A DNA stretch of 64,000 nucleotides, taken from positions 1 to 64,000 of the forward strand of contig NZ_SMOK01000013.1 in assembly GCF_004353925.1 (NCBI RefSeq), written 5' to 3'. This document shows, in pieces, positions 58,328 to 64,000 of the stretch. Under the pieces are notes generated by a model. The model saw only the letters and a program-made list of their open reading frames with translations. It was not told where the DNA came from and made no database searches. The stretch is from Pseudomonas sp. H9. GTDB taxonomy: Bacteria > Pseudomonadota > Gammaproteobacteria > Pseudomonadales > Pseudomonadaceae. Position numbers and translations under genes: made by a program. Each line of letters begins with the position of its first letter. Position 1 is the first letter of the stretch.

Positions 58328-58981
58328 GTGAGTAAAATTGAATTTGATGTTGATGCCGTGTACTGCATTTCTCTCAAGGAGCGTAACGATCGTCGCGAGT
58401 TGTTCAGGCGCACGGTGGGAGCTTTGTTGGAGAACCCTGTGGTTTTCCACATCGTCGAGAAAGACAAAGACCCGGTAAAAGGCTGCTACGAGTCCCACCA
58501 GGCAATTGCGAAAGCGGCCCTGGCTGAAGGCCGGAAGCGCGTCCTTATTTTTGAAGATGACGTGAAGGCCTACGAATTGAAGGCTGCACCGATTCGCTGG
58601 ATAAACCGCTTCATGCGCACTCGAAGGTTTGAAGTGCTGCATCTGGGCTACAGCATGGGGAAAACCTGGCTCACGTGGTTTCCTTTCATTGCACGCGGTC
58701 GCGTCGTCGCGCTGCATGCCTATGTTCTGTCTCGCGAGGGCTGCCAGATTCTGGCTGACACGCCCTATACCGGCGTTCCTGTAGATGTGGTGTTCAAGCA
58801 GCGGATCAAACAGCACTGCGTGTTTCCGATGCTGTTCCGTCAGCATGCGGCTTCAGTGACGGGCAGTGATCTTGAAGCGGTAGTGAAGAATGAAGACGAG
58901 TGGTGGCAGCGCAATTGGGACAAGCATTGGAAGTCGCCGCTCAAGAACTTTTGGCGTACGGTGCTGCGCTTTAACTTTTGA
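58328..58981 (+). CDS. Family 25 glycosyltransferase (LPS biosynthesis type)
   Basis: A 217-residue GT25 protein starting at GTG (VSKIEFDVDAVYCISLKERN) with AAGGA eight bases upstream. Family blocks: CISLKERNDRRELFRR (donor-side), YESHQAIAKAALAEGRKRV and the acidic motif LIFEDDVKAYE (metal/donor contact). GT25 enzymes add galactose or similar sugars to lipooligosaccharide cores. The 294 bases between this gene and the divergent sialyltransferase-like gene contain no other gene, only AT-rich promoter-like DNA. It is the last core-chromosome gene before the island. Confidence 0.83.
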   Translation: MSKIEFDVDAVYCISLKERNDRRELFRRTVGALLENPVVFHIVEKDKDPVKGCYESHQAIAKAALAEGRKRVLIFEDDVKAYELKAAPIRWINRFMRTRRFEVLHLGYSMGKTWLTWFPFIARGRVVALHAYVLSREGCQILADTPYTGVPVDVVFKQRIKQHCVFPMLFRQHAASVTGSDLEAVVKNEDEWWQRNWDKHWKSPLKNFWRTVLRFNF

Positions 58982-59004
58982 TCGTTACGTTGAACGTAGA
59001 GATG

Positions 59005-59031
59005 AAAAAACCGCGCAAAGCGCGGTTTTTT
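59005..59031. terminator. Bidirectional terminator after the GT25 gene
   Basis: CCGCGC/GCGCGG with a three-base loop is flanked by A6 on one side and T6 on the other, so it works in both directions. On the minus strand it lies just beyond the tRNA-Met 3' end and was probably the original tRNA terminator. Confidence 0.9.
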
Positions 59032-59035
59032 ATTT

Positions 59036-59081
59036 TGGTGGGCCCACACGGACTCGAACCGTGGACCAAAGGATTATGAGT
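59036..59081 (-). tRNA. tRNA-Met(CAU) 3' fragment, island attachment scar
   Basis: On the minus strand the sequence runs from the anticodon loop CTCATAA through a variable loop, a perfect T-arm (CACGG-TTCGAGT-CCGTG), the 3' acceptor strand TGGGCCC, A, and CCA. The 5' acceptor strand GGGCCCA and the 5' half of the anticodon stem are absent, so no cloverleaf can form. A stretch further 5' (TTGGTTAG, 59091-59098) looks like a D-loop but is one base out of register. This is what tyrosine-integrase insertion leaves at the distal end. The anticodon reads Met; tRNA-Ile2 (CAU, lysidine-modified) cannot be fully excluded. Confidence 0.85.
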
Positions 59082-59387
59082 TGCTGGGCTAACCAATATG
59101 CCTAGCGTAATCTCTCAAAGCTGAGCGTAGGTTAGCATAGCTGGAAGCCTCGTAATACAAGGGTTTGAGAGTAGTTTAGTAAGGTTTGTCCAAGCTAGGT
59201 GCTGTACCGCCAGTGTACCCGTATATCTAGTGACGGTCTGGTACGAAGAAACTCGCGCTGGAGCAAGTAGCTGAGCCTGTTGTCCACGGCAGCCATTTGC
59301 TTCGCCTTCCATAAGGTAAATGAGCTGGACGGTGAGCCACGGCAGTGCAGAGTTTTGACTGACAGCTGCGGCATTTAGTCAGAATGC
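59082..59387. other. Non-coding left end of the element
   Basis: 306 bases between the tRNA fragment and the C-boxes. I see no convincing gene or long inverted repeat. Integrase-binding or excision sites are expected here but I cannot mark them. Confidence 0.4.
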
Positions 59388-59413
59388 TACTCATAGTCTG
59401 TAGACGCATAGTC
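59388..59413 (+). promoter_or_regulatory. C-boxes (controller protein operators)
   Basis: Two half-operators, ACTCATAGT and GACGCATAGTC, separated by CTGTA, closely match the tandem C-box known from PvuII-type systems (ACTCATAGTCTGT then GACTTAT-GTC). They end 22 bases before the controller gene's ATG. In known systems the C dimer first activates and then represses its own promoter from these sites, delaying restriction enzyme production until methylation has occurred. Confidence 0.88.
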
Positions 59414-59435
59414 TTCATGGTTACAGCATTCCCAG

Positions 59436-59651
59436 ATGAACGACGTCCAAAAATTATTGGGGAACAAGATCCGCTTAATGCGGATAGCGCTGGGACTTTC
59501 ACAAGAAGGATTAGCCGACGCCACCGGCTTACATAGGACCTACATTGGTTCGATAGAGAGAGGTGAGCGCAATCTAAGCCTGAAGAACATTGTGATCATT
59601 ACTAGGGCTTTGTCTACGACCCCATCAGAACTTTTTAAGGATATAGAATGA
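59436..59651 (+). CDS. Controller (C) protein of the restriction-modification system
   Basis: A 71-residue XRE-type helix-turn-helix protein starting MNDVQKLLGNKIRLMRIALG, with recognition helix segment LSQEGLADATGLHRTYIGSI (about 21-40) and the typical C-protein ending PSELFKDIE. It controls its own and the endonuclease gene through the C-boxes just upstream. No Shine-Dalgarno sequence is visible, so the message may be leaderless, as in some C systems. Its stop overlaps the endonuclease ATG (ATGA), giving translational coupling. Confidence 0.92.
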   Translation: MNDVQKLLGNKIRLMRIALGLSQEGLADATGLHRTYIGSIERGERNLSLKNIVIITRALSTTPSELFKDIE

Positions 59652-60244
59652 GTTCGCCTTATCTGGGGCAGCCGGTGGAGAACTGGCCTTGCATAACTAA
59701 TAAGCTCATTGAAGATCATCCTCTCGAAGAGAGTCAGATAGTAGAGTGTTGCCTGGCAGCCTGGAATGATATCTATTATTCTAAGATTGGGAGGCATGGT
59801 TTTCGGATTGGAGTTGATATATTTGTTCGCCCTCAGATTATCGGCGCACTTCTCCATGAGCTGATTCCTGCGGAAATTGTAGCTAGTAACCCAGGGCTGT
59901 GGCAGCGTGAGCAGCGTTATGATGATAAAGATATCGTTTACATACCGAACAGTAATTATTCAATTGAATTGAAGACGTCCTCGAATGCTTCTAAAATCTT
60001 CGGGAACCGAAGCTACGCACAGGCTCCTACGGAGAGTAAGAAAAGTAAGGATGGATACTATTTGACGATAAATTTCGAACAGATCAAGGAGAGATCAGAC
60101 TCGCCGCCCGATATCACCATAATCAGATTTGGCTGGATTGATCATACTGATTGGATCGGCCAGGCTGCTGAAACTGGGCAGCAAGCCCGGCTCTCTAAAG
60201 ATGCATATGCGTATAAGCTAAAAACCTTATACTCAAAACGCTAG
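59648..60244 (+). CDS. ScaI-family type II restriction endonuclease
   Basis: A 198-residue endonuclease. The PD-(D/E)xK core is seen as DKDIVYIPNSNYSIELKTSS, giving Asp95, Glu107 and Lys109. Other blocks match R.ScaI as I remember it: SPYLG near the start, RPQIIGALLHELIP, KIFGNRSYAQ, KKSKDGYYLTINFE and FGWIDHTDW followed by TGQQ. ScaI cuts AGT/ACT, so AGTACT is the expected target. It is co-expressed with the controller gene and overlaps the convergent methyltransferase gene by 12 bases. Confidence 0.9.
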   Translation: MSSPYLGQPVENWPCITNKLIEDHPLEESQIVECCLAAWNDIYYSKIGRHGFRIGVDIFVRPQIIGALLHELIPAEIVASNPGLWQREQRYDDKDIVYIPNSNYSIELKTSSNASKIFGNRSYAQAPTESKKSKDGYYLTINFEQIKERSDSPPDITIIRFGWIDHTDWIGQAAETGQQARLSKDAYAYKLKTLYSKR

Positions 60245-61093
60245 TTCGGGTTGGGTTTCGAGAGCTTTTTTTTCACTAAAATAGCTCTCGATCCTTGTTT
60301 TAGCTAGCTCTACATATGCTTGATTTATTTCAAAGCCAATTACTTTTCTATTATTAGAAAGCGCTGCAATGGCCGTGCTTCCTGAGCCCATAAATGGATC
60401 TAAAATTAAATCTGACTCGTTAGAGCTAGACTTGATGATGCGCTCGATCATCTCTGTCGGGAATTGAGCGGGGTGGGAGGTTCTCTCTTTTGAAGAACGA
60501 TTGGCTCCTGAGGTGACTTTAGCTATTTGCCATACATCCGAAGGGTTCTTTCCCAATGGATTGCACTTAAGCTTCCCATTTTTTTTCTGGTTAGGGTATT
60601 TGACGTTGGGGTCTCGTACTGCGTCTAAGTTGAAAGTGTATTCTGCTGGGTTTTTTACGTACCAAAGAAGCTTTTCGTTTCTAGGTGAGAACCTTGTTCT
60701 ACAAGCTACACCAGCAGAATAGTTCCAAACTACTTCTTGAAGGAAGTAGAAGGGGGTTTTATCCCAAAGTAGGTAAGAAATAGGCACGGCGAGGCCGCGA
60801 TTTTTTACCTCGAAATAGCCAACATTCAACCAGAAGGTTCCATTGCTCCGAGTGATTCTATGTATTTCACTCATCCAAGAAGAACACCACTCTATATATT
60901 CCGACGTTTCGATTAGGGACTCGTACTCTTTTCCGATGTTATATGGAGGGGATGTAACAGTTAGGTTTATAAGTTCGGAAGGGATCGATTTCATGGCGTG
61001 AAGGCACTCCATGTTATATATCGCAACACCCTCGTTTTGATACGATGGCGGTCCCAGGTGTTCGATCGCCAAGTCAAAGCTGGAAGTTTTCAT
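60233..61093 (-). CDS. DNA methyltransferase of the ScaI-like system, probable N4-cytosine type
   Basis: A 286-residue methyltransferase with catalytic motif IV TSPPYN (residues 47-52; SPPY is typical of N4-cytosine enzymes) before motif I DPFMGSGST (232-240), the beta-class order. A target-recognition region lies between (about 100-205). It should protect AGTACT sites. The chosen start, MKTSSFDLAIEHLGPPSYQN, is family-like; an ATG at 61192 would add 33 residues that do not look conserved. It has its own promoter, allowing methylation before restriction. Confidence 0.9.
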   Translation of the reverse strand: MKTSSFDLAIEHLGPPSYQNEGVAIYNMECLHAMKSIPSELINLTVTSPPYNIGKEYESLIETSEYIEWCSSWMSEIHRITRSNGTFWLNVGYFEVKNRGLAVPISYLLWDKTPFYFLQEVVWNYSAGVACRTRFSPRNEKLLWYVKNPAEYTFNLDAVRDPNVKYPNQKKNGKLKCNPLGKNPSDVWQIAKVTSGANRSSKERTSHPAQFPTEMIERIIKSSSNESDLILDPFMGSGSTAIAALSNNRKVIGFEINQAYVELAKTRIESYFSEKKALETQPELAF

Positions 61094-61360
61094 GCCTGTA
61101 GTGATGCTCAATAGCGAAGTTGATAATTTCCGAACTATACCACTAAACGCTTGTGAGCTCCAGTTTTGGCCGCCAGGTGGTATGGCAGGCATAAAGATAA
61201 AGTAAGTTATGATGGGTATGCTTTAGGTTGGCATGGGTATTAAAAGGGACGCGATTCAAGGGCAGGTGATACTGCTTTTTGGGTCTGGAGTTTTTAACCG
61301 CGCGGGCTTTGTTTTTTTGAGCGGCTCTCCTGAATCATGCTGTCTTTCCATCATTTACTG

Positions 61361-61496
61361 GTCGCGGCAGCGATCGTATGCCTCGCAGAGCTTCGCGAAC
61401 TAGCTGATCCTAGCCGCCTACGCTACTTCACCTTCACCTTCAGTCTGACCTCTCTTTGAGGTTCACAGAGTCGCGGCAGCGACTGCCTCGCAGAGC
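61361..61496. repeat. Direct repeats in the oriT-side non-coding region
   Basis: GTCGCGGCAGCGA followed by TGCCTCGCAGAGC occurs at 61361-61391 (with a four-base insertion, CGTA) and at 61470-61496. Each carries a small GTCGC-GGCA-GCGA(C/T) hairpin. They flank TTCACCTTCACCTT at 61427-61440. They may be binding sites for relaxosome or partition proteins. Confidence 0.75.
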
Positions 61497-61534
61497 AAGA
61501 CAGCATTGAGCGCCGAAGGCGCGAATACGCGAGA

Positions 61535-61587
61535 GTGAAATTAGATAGCCGACTTGTCGGTTAGCTAACTTCACCTGTCTTGCCCTG
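61535..61587 (+). other. IncP/RP4-like origin of transfer (oriT)
   Basis: An imperfect 19-bp inverted repeat (61535-61553 and 61556-61574, 16 of 19 paired, two-base loop; arms begin GTGAA and end TTCAC) runs directly into ACTTCACCTGTCTTGCCCTG (61568-61587). The RP4 nic region as I remember it is ACTTCACCTATCCTGCCCGG, identical at 17 of 20 positions, including the inverted repeat arm that TraJ binds. The predicted nick is between G61582 and C61583. The TraK-like gene follows 158 bases later, as in RP4 oriT architecture. The 651 bases at 61094-61744 contain no gene. Confidence 0.82.
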
Positions 61588-61744
61588 AATATTCGTATGG
61601 CTGGCATGAGTGTCAGCAGTGCTCTCGGGTAAACAATAGGGTTGCTACAGCGTTCAGTTATGAGGTGATCGCTGAAACAATGGTATTGATCGAATATTGA
61701 ACGCTTGTGCAACGATTGTTCGGCTCAGCAACGGTTTGCAATAG

Positions 61745-61987
61745 CTATTGAACGCCGCAGTGTACGGGTAGCAATCGCTTGGCGTAGCGACGAAACGCTT
61801 GATAGCCAAAGTCGATAGATCCCTCATCATGCAAGGTCGTCCATATCCCTAACAAAGACCAACCACCTTCAATCGCTTGCAGAATATCCTCGCGTAGCAG
61901 GATGAACTTGGCCAAGTTGGTAGCAGGGCTTGAGGGCGGATAGGTTGCAGCTACTCGTTCCGCGATCCGTACAGTAAGTGGTTTCAT
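61745..61987 (-). CDS. traK: TraK-like oriT-binding relaxosome protein
   Basis: An 80-residue protein. The region ILLREDILQAIEGGWSLLGI then WTTLHDEGSIDFGYQAFRRY resembles RP4 TraK (FLAVRADVEAALASGYALVT then IWEHMRETGKVKFSYETFRS, from memory). RP4 TraK binds and bends oriT next to nic. It is shorter than RP4 TraK (about 130 residues). It reads toward the oriT-like site, opposite to RP4. An AGAGG motif precedes the ATG at 61987. It is the last gene of a three-gene minus-strand operon. Several copies of ATTGAACGC (61696, 61747) near its end may be its sites. Confidence 0.78.
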   Translation of the reverse strand: MKPLTVRIAERVAATYPPSSPATNLAKFILLREDILQAIEGGWSLLGIWTTLHDEGSIDFGYQAFRRYAKRLLPVHCGVQ

Positions 61988-62004
61988 TTCGACCTCTTGG
62001 ACGA

Positions 62005-62898
62005 CTATGTCTCAGAGTTAGGCTCTGGACCCTCAACTGTCAAAATCCGAACTGGTGATAAGCCAGAGCTAGACCTGTTTACCTTTAACTTCTTTAAATA
62101 TTCCTTTCCTACGGTAGACCGACTCTCGTTCTTGACAGTTGAGGGGCTTTCTTTCGGAGTTGCTGTTGGGGTCCTTGGAGGCGCGTTATCGGAACTCGCT
62201 GGCTCCCATGAAGATGATTGGTCCTTGAAGTTATAACTGCCGTCTCGGTAGCGCTTGATCACTCCGTGGAACCACCTGATCGCTGTGGTTTTGATCGATC
62301 CTGCTTTGATTGCAGCTGACAGCTCGTTCAGCATCCGCTGCTGGTCAATGGGCGCAACCTGCTCCAGCGCCTTGAAAATTTGGCTCCTGGTTTCTGCGGA
62401 GACCAATGCCGCCAACCGTAGCGGAGGATCCCCGGCCGCCGGGGCTGGGTTGGGCGACGTAGTAGTTTTTTTATTTTTTGGTTTTATTGTTTGTTTAGTA
62501 TTTATATGTGCTTGTTTGTCCGGGTGCGGCTGATCCGTCTTCGGTTTATCCACGTTTGGGTTTTCGCAATATGGTGCAGAGTCGGCCCTTTCAGACGGTT
62601 CGTCAGAGATATGCCACACCGTCTTTGCGAATCGACCTCGGGAGTCGTGGGTGCGCTCGATGCTCAGATAGCCTGCGGTCTCAAGCTCTTGCAGTCCGCT
62701 CCTGGTTGCGGCTGCACCAGTGCCATTTTTCTTGGAGAGCGATTCCATTGTTAGATACGGATAGCCTGGGGGTAGGGACAGCAATTTCACCAATAGTCCT
62801 AACGATTTCCAACTCAGGTTTTGGTCACTTATTACATCGTTAGGGATAATTGTGAAATGACTGGACACTTTTCTTTTTACAATTAGGGATATAGACAT
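62005..62898 (-). CDS. Winged-helix replication-initiation-type protein
   Basis: A 297-residue protein with an N-terminal winged helix (about 1-100: IPNDVISDQNLSWKSLGLLV, SKKNGTGAAATRSGLQELET, GYLSIERTHDSRGRF) of the kind found in phage and plasmid replisome organizers. It has a low-complexity linker rich in Lys, Pro and Thr (about 110-155), a helical middle (about 160-225) and a Ser/Pro-rich C-terminus. A replication or copy-control role after excision is likely but inferred. It sits between the AlpA-like and TraK-like genes with gaps of 5 and 17 bases. Confidence 0.65.
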   Translation of the reverse strand: MSISLIVKRKVSSHFTIIPNDVISDQNLSWKSLGLLVKLLSLPPGYPYLTMESLSKKNGTGAAATRSGLQELETAGYLSIERTHDSRGRFAKTVWHISDEPSERADSAPYCENPNVDKPKTDQPHPDKQAHINTKQTIKPKNKKTTTSPNPAPAAGDPPLRLAALVSAETRSQIFKALEQVAPIDQQRMLNELSAAIKAGSIKTTAIRWFHGVIKRYRDGSYNFKDQSSSWEPASSDNAPPRTPTATPKESPSTVKNESRSTVGKEYLKKLKVNRSSSGLSPVRILTVEGPEPNSET

Positions 62899-62903
62899 TT
62901 TCG

Positions 62904-63122
62904 TCAGCCCTGCTCGAGAACCTTGGCTACATCTGCGGTTCTAAAGTAAATCCTTCTGCCAATTCTGACCTTGCAAGGAAGAAATTTTCTCGATACCTCA
63001 TTGTCGCCACTCAGGCTGATTCTCAGGCCGTCCTTGCTTCTATGTAATACCTCTGCAAGCTGCTCAAGGGACAAAAGTGGAGCCCCAGAGAATAAGTCGC
63101 GTATGTATTCTTCCGTGGTCAT
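62904..63122 (-). CDS. AlpA-like/excisionase-type DNA-binding protein
   Basis: A 72-residue protein with a MerR/AlpA-type helix-turn-helix (LSLEQLAEVLHRSKDGLRIS, about 16-35) and the winged-helix ending VRIGRRIYFRTADVAKVLEQ. AlpA-like proteins activate excision or integrase genes of islands. GGAGG lies ten bases before its ATG. A palindromic pair of TAGTTAAACTTTT sites is 90-130 bases upstream. Confidence 0.75.
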   Translation of the reverse strand: MTTEEYIRDLFSGAPLLSLEQLAEVLHRSKDGLRISLSGDNEVSRKFLPCKVRIGRRIYFRTADVAKVLEQG

Positions 63123-63209
63123 GTTAGGTGTCCTCCGCTTAATTTCGGATATCCTATGACACCTAACGCAATTTTTAAAAGTATTTTTTCAAGCTCCACT
63201 TGACAGTGA

Positions 63210-63253
63210 AAAAGTTTAACTATAGTGCCTCTTGGTTGTTTAGTTAAACTTTT
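63210..63253. promoter_or_regulatory. Inverted repeat between the AlpA-like and integrase genes
   Basis: AAAAGTTTAACTA at 63210-63222 and TAGTTAAACTTTT at 63241-63253 form a perfect 13-bp inverted repeat with an 18-base spacer. Variants TAGCTAAACT (63326) and TAGCTAGACTTTTC (63349) continue into the integrase end. These look like operators or integrase arm sites. Confidence 0.55.
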
Positions 63254-63329
63254 CCACAGCTGTAGTTTTTTAGCGGCTAAAATTTATTTCCAGCTTGCGG
63301 ATTGCGATAAAAATAGCTAAGGACTTTAG

Positions 63330-64000
63330 CTAAACTACCTTCTGGGTTTTAGCTAGACTTTTCTTTCTTTTTGATATGCTATCTAGTCGGGCAACTAGAT
63401 CTTCGGGGCGTAAGTGCGTATATCTCTTCAACATTTGCATTGATTTGTGGCCGCTGATGCTCGATACCTCTTGGTCGGAGAGACCGCCCTCCACAAGGCG
63501 GCTTACCGCCTCATGTCTCAAATCGTGAAATCTGAAGTCGGATAGCTGTAGCTTCTTGACCAGTAGCCCCCAGATTTTTGTGAACGCGTAGGGGCGGCGT
63601 TTCCCATCCTTCCCAGGTTCACCAAAAAACACCAGGTCGCATTCGCTAGGGCGAGCGGGGTTCATCATCGCGGCTTTGAAAAGCGCAGTCGCTCGCTTGC
63701 TCAGTGGGACAGTTCGTTGACCATCATTTTTCGTGTCAACGAGTCTTACGATACGTCGCTCTGTATCCACCTGAGGTCTGCGTAGCGACGCGATTTCACC
63801 TGAGCGCATACCAGTTTCCAGAGCGATGCCAACGATCCACCCAAGCATTGGATTGCTATGCCGATTCACCTCTGCGAACAGCCGCCGTTCCTCATCCGGC
63901 GAGAGTCTACGATTGCGACCCTCCCCGGGGCTTGGCTTGCGTATATTCAACACGGGGTTAAACGTCAGGCCCAGCCCCCATTCTTGGATCGCGACCGTGA
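63330..64000 (-). CDS. int: Tyrosine integrase, C-terminal part (continues beyond the window)
   Basis: The frame runs off the window; only the C-terminal 223 residues are seen. The catalytic residues of the tyrosine recombinases are present: Arg in ETGMRSGEIASL, Lys in LVDTKNDGQRTVPL, His-x2-Arg in FRFHDLRHEAVSRL, His in SGHKSMQ and the Tyr in MLKRYTHLRPEDL. The reading continues upstream of the GTG at 63953 as EWGLGLTFNPVLNIRKP, a normal integrase sequence, so the GTG is internal. It is oriented away from the presumed intact tRNA-Met, as usual. Confidence 0.93.
   Translation of the reverse strand, partial: TVAIQEWGLGLTFNPVLNIRKPSPGEGRNRRLSPDEERRLFAEVNRHSNPMLGWIVGIALETGMRSGEIASLRRPQVDTERRIVRLVDTKNDGQRTVPLSKRATALFKAAMMNPARPSECDLVFFGEPGKDGKRRPYAFTKIWGLLVKKLQLSDFRFHDLRHEAVSRLVEGGLSDQEVSSISGHKSMQMLKRYTHLRPEDLVARLDSISKRKKSLAKTQKVV

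Larger units (their letters stand above)
59036..64000. mobile_element. Integrative mobilizable element with ScaI-like restriction-modification (right end outside window)
   Basis: The element starts at the tRNA-Met fragment and runs past the window end into an integrase gene. It contains, in order, C-boxes, controller, restriction enzyme, methyltransferase, an RP4-like oriT region, a TraK-like gene, a replication-type winged-helix gene, an AlpA-like gene and the integrase. Base composition is clearly lower in GC than the core (AT-rich genes and spacers), as in acquired DNA. No relaxase, type IV secretion or phage structural gene is seen. The intact tRNA gene should lie just beyond the integrase N-terminus. 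Confidence 0.85.

Noticed and set aside
59227..59502. 91-residue minus-strand frame across the C-boxes
   Set aside because: It overlaps the controller operators and the controller start and has no family pattern.
61440..61712. 90-residue minus-strand frame over the oriT region
   Set aside because: It covers the inverted repeat and nic-like site, has no plausible ribosome-binding site and no recognisable sequence; the DNA is better explained as oriT.
63200..63226. TTGACA ... TATAGT promoter on the plus strand
   Set aside because: The spacer is only 15 bases and it would read antisense into the integrase gene; the inverted repeat overlapping it is the stronger reading.

Overview
The window is high-GC DNA from a fluorescent Pseudomonas, almost certainly of the P. 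putida group. Gene content and order (aceF-aceE-glnE-waaFCGP, a FecIR-type iron locus, glcB, bioBFHCD, two long acyl-CoA dehydrogenases, LysR, pqqFABCDE, davBA) match what I recall of the P. putida KT2440 chromosome. ilvE, which lies between glnE and waaF in P. aeruginosa, is absent here. Nine copies of one REP-type inverted repeat (core GCGGGGCAAGCCCGC) lie between genes.

Layout. 1-4.7 kb: pyruvate dehydrogenase E2 and E1 (minus strand). 4.9-7.9 kb: glnE. 8.0-15.0 kb: lipopolysaccharide inner-core operon with two heptosyltransferases, a glucosyltransferase and four consecutive kinase-fold proteins. 15.1-20.6 kb: hydroxamate-type iron uptake with a FecI/FecR surface-signalling pair, a TonB receptor, a PepSY membrane protein and a small membrane protein. 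20.6-24 kb: exonuclease, CBS/nucleotidyltransferase protein and a lone receiver protein. 24-32.9 kb: malate synthase G, GcvR, RarD, SrkA, PhoX, ModE and a ComF-type phosphoribosyltransferase. 33-37.5 kb: biotin operon. 37.6-43.4 kb: a small flagellar-rod-like protein and two long acyl-CoA dehydrogenases flanking a membrane GGDEF protein. 43.4-43.6 kb: the regulatory RNA rsmY with its GacA site. 43.6-46.3 kb: LysR regulator, class III aminotransferase and a Pmp3/YqaE peptide. 46.3-53.9 kb: pqqFABCDE and a prolyl oligopeptidase. 53.9-57.1 kb: lysine degradation davBA and an Lrp regulator. 57.2-59.0 kb: two divergent glycan-modification genes.

From about 59,036 to the window end the DNA changes character (lower GC). 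It begins with the 3' part of a tRNA-Met gene, an island attachment scar, and ends in a truncated tyrosine integrase. Between them lie a controller-protein-regulated type II restriction-modification system of the ScaI family, a non-coding stretch with an IncP/RP4-like origin of transfer, a TraK-like oriT-binding protein, a winged-helix replication-type protein and an AlpA-like regulator. I read this as a small integrative mobilizable element (perhaps 5.5-6 kb). It would carry host defence and borrow the transfer machinery of an IncP-type plasmid, since no relaxase is visible.

Regulatory signals read from the DNA: TGTAGT/ACTACA operator pairs upstream of both aceE and glcB (candidate RccR sites with different spacing), a Fur box ahead of the FecI gene, a GacA upstream activating sequence ahead of rsmY, C-boxes ahead of the controller gene, and a strong hairpin in the bioB leader.
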